A model generated the notes under the pieces. That model was not told the DNA's origin. It did not search any database and saw only the letters and a list, made by a program, of their open reading frames with translations. Positions 62,982 to 64,000 of a DNA stretch of 64,000 nt are shown here, piece after piece (within the stretch, counting starts at the first letter, position 1; each line of letters begins with the position of its first letter). The stretch spans positions 62,001 to 126,000 of the forward strand of contig JAFYYV010000028.1 of assembly GCA_017557405.1 (NCBI GenBank), in the 5' to 3' direction. Source of the DNA: Prevotella sp. Lineage in GTDB: Bacteria > Bacteroidota > Bacteroidia > Bacteroidales > Bacteroidaceae. The translations under genes were made by a program, and so were the position numbers.

Positions 62982-64000
62982 TTAGAAATTCAATTTCTTT
63001 CTGATTTTTGAATCGACGGCATCTTTGTGGAGGAAGATGTAGGTGGTGTTCAGGGCGATATAATTTTTCGACATGTACCAGATACCGTGATAGTCGCCTG
63101 TGTCGCCCCACGAGTTTTTCACCATGTAGTATTCGCGTCCGTTCTGGTCGTGGGCCAATCCGTAGATGAGCATCACGTGGTCGTAGGTCGACTGCCACAG
63201 GTCGAATCGTTCTTGGCGCAGTTCCTGGGTGGGTGTCATCTCGGGCGTCTTTGCACCCAGTTTCTTGATGGCGTTGGCCTTCTCCTGGCGAGTCAGTTGC
63301 AACCATCGGGCAGCATCGCTACCTGTGAGGTCCTGCACTTGCTTCACATCGCAGGCGAGGGCGAGTCCTTGTCGGGTGAAACCATCTTCGCTCACATCGC
63401 CGCCCCAAGCCACCGTATAGCCGTTTTTCAAAGCGTGGTCGATAGTGCTCATCATCTCTTCCATCGGCACATTCTGACTCAGGCAAGGACGCCATTTGTA
63501 GGGTGCTTCGATGACAAAGGGTTCGTAGAACGGATGATGCGTAAAGCTGGTGATACTCACGTAGTTATCCTTCTTGATGCCCAGCATCTGAGCGAACGAC
63601 AGAGGTGTGTATTCCTTCCCTTCATAGATGAACGTCTCGGGGCATTTTCCCAGATAGGCATCAAGGATTCCCTGCATACCCGAGCGCCATTGTGTGGTGA
63701 GTTGTTTGCTGGTACTTTTTGCGATGGATTGCACATAAGGTTCCAACGCGCTGAAGAACTCGGTGAAGTCGGCCAATGTGTCGCCGATGAGTTCGCCAGG
63801 ATGAGCCATTGCCGTCTCTGGGCAGATGCCCCATCGGTTGATGACGGCAAACACGTCGTCTGCCGAGCCACCCTCCGAGAAGCGGCTGTGGCCATGCATG
63901 CGCACGTGGTGTTCGGCGCAATCCATATAGTCTTTGTTGGCCACGAACATCTCGCTCAGGTCGTAGGTCTTTCCTTTCGTGCGAAGCAGTTCGCTCTCCA
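62982..64000 (-). CDS. pepC: C1-family cysteine aminopeptidase (bleomycin hydrolase/PepC), N-terminus outside the window
   Basis: The 3' part of a gene that continues past the window end; about 339 codons are present, in frame to the last base. It belongs to the bleomycin hydrolase branch of papain-like peptidases. Seen here are MEEMMSTIDHALKNGYTVAWGGDVSEDGF, the catalytic His in DHVMLIYGLAHD and Asn in MVKNSWGDTGDYHG. The catalytic Cys block lies in the missing N-terminal part. An ATG at 63950 within the frame (MFVANKDYMD) is internal, because the frame stays open upstream with family-like sequence (SELLRTKGKTYDLSE). Confidence 0.92.
   Translation of the reverse strand, partial: ESELLRTKGKTYDLSEMFVANKDYMDCAEHHVRMHGHSRFSEGGSADDVFAVINRWGICPETAMAHPGELIGDTLADFTEFFSALEPYVQSIAKSTSKQLTTQWRSGMQGILDAYLGKCPETFIYEGKEYTPLSFAQMLGIKKDNYVSITSFTHHPFYEPFVIEAPYKWRPCLSQNVPMEEMMSTIDHALKNGYTVAWGGDVSEDGFTRQGLALACDVKQVQDLTGSDAARWLQLTRQEKANAIKKLGAKTPEMTPTQELRQERFDLWQSTYDHVMLIYGLAHDQNGREYYMVKNSWGDTGDYHGIWYMSKNYIALNTTYIFLHKDAVDSKIRKKLNF

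Overview
The window looks like a chromosomal segment from a Bacteroidales bacterium, most likely a Prevotella-like genus. Three things point there. Many genes carry a Bacteroidetes-type TAnnTTTG -7 box. Several secreted proteins end in the short YNLxGxxV...GxYIxNGKKVxVK tail common in Prevotella and Bacteroides. The gene content also fits: a BtuB/BtuG pair under a cobalamin riboswitch, a PadR plus PspC pair, secreted M60, DPP-IV, GH105 and sialidase-type enzymes, and a eukaryotic-type IDH/aconitase/citrate synthase cluster. No phage, plasmid, IS transposase, CRISPR array or rRNA gene was seen.

Layout. 1-3.0 kb: trpS and three small secreted or membrane proteins. 3.0-3.65 kb: a repeat-rich gap. 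3.65-8.66 kb: an efflux operon of two ABC half-transporters plus a MATE protein. 8.8-17.9 kb: rmuC, a low-molecular-weight tyrosine phosphatase, the icd-acn-gltA branch that makes 2-oxoglutarate, then PadR and a PspC membrane protein. 18.4-22.2 kb: a secreted protein of unknown function, a divergent NAD-dependent DNA ligase with an unusual insertion, and a free-standing B3/B4 domain protein. 22.9-30.2 kb: two very large paralogous secreted proteins around a 63-residue ORF. 30.2-33.6 kb: the B12 uptake operon. 33.9-36.3 kb: two transporters. 36.3-43.2 kb: DPP-IV, M60 peptidase, LRR protein and type II pantothenate kinase on one strand. 43.3-48.3 kb: NUDIX, DUF1573, GH105, aspS and two small winged-helix proteins. 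48.8-52.2 kb: the GDP-fucose operon manC-gmd-fcl. 52.3-55.1 kb: exported hydrolases and a flavoprotein. 55.2-58.6 kb: an operon umuD, HAD-like gene, umuC, sialidase-like gene. 58.6-64 kb: two identical tRNA-Arg genes, a Na/Pi cotransporter, htpG and a truncated pepC.

The least expected signal is not a protein gene. Three long intergenic gaps (about 18.0-18.36, 22.26-22.62 and 48.29-48.66 kb) hold copies of one ~360-375 bp element in both orientations. It has a conserved left block, a hairpin that keeps its pairing by compensatory changes, a core of tandem 22-bp quasi-palindromic units, and a conserved right block ending in a terminator-like hairpin. A fourth core without these flanks lies at 3.32-3.43 kb. 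Second, the DNA ligase carries a ~60-residue loop insertion with three DLF motifs that look like sliding-clamp-binding peptides. Comparable motifs occur in UmuC and at the C-terminus of a small winged-helix protein.
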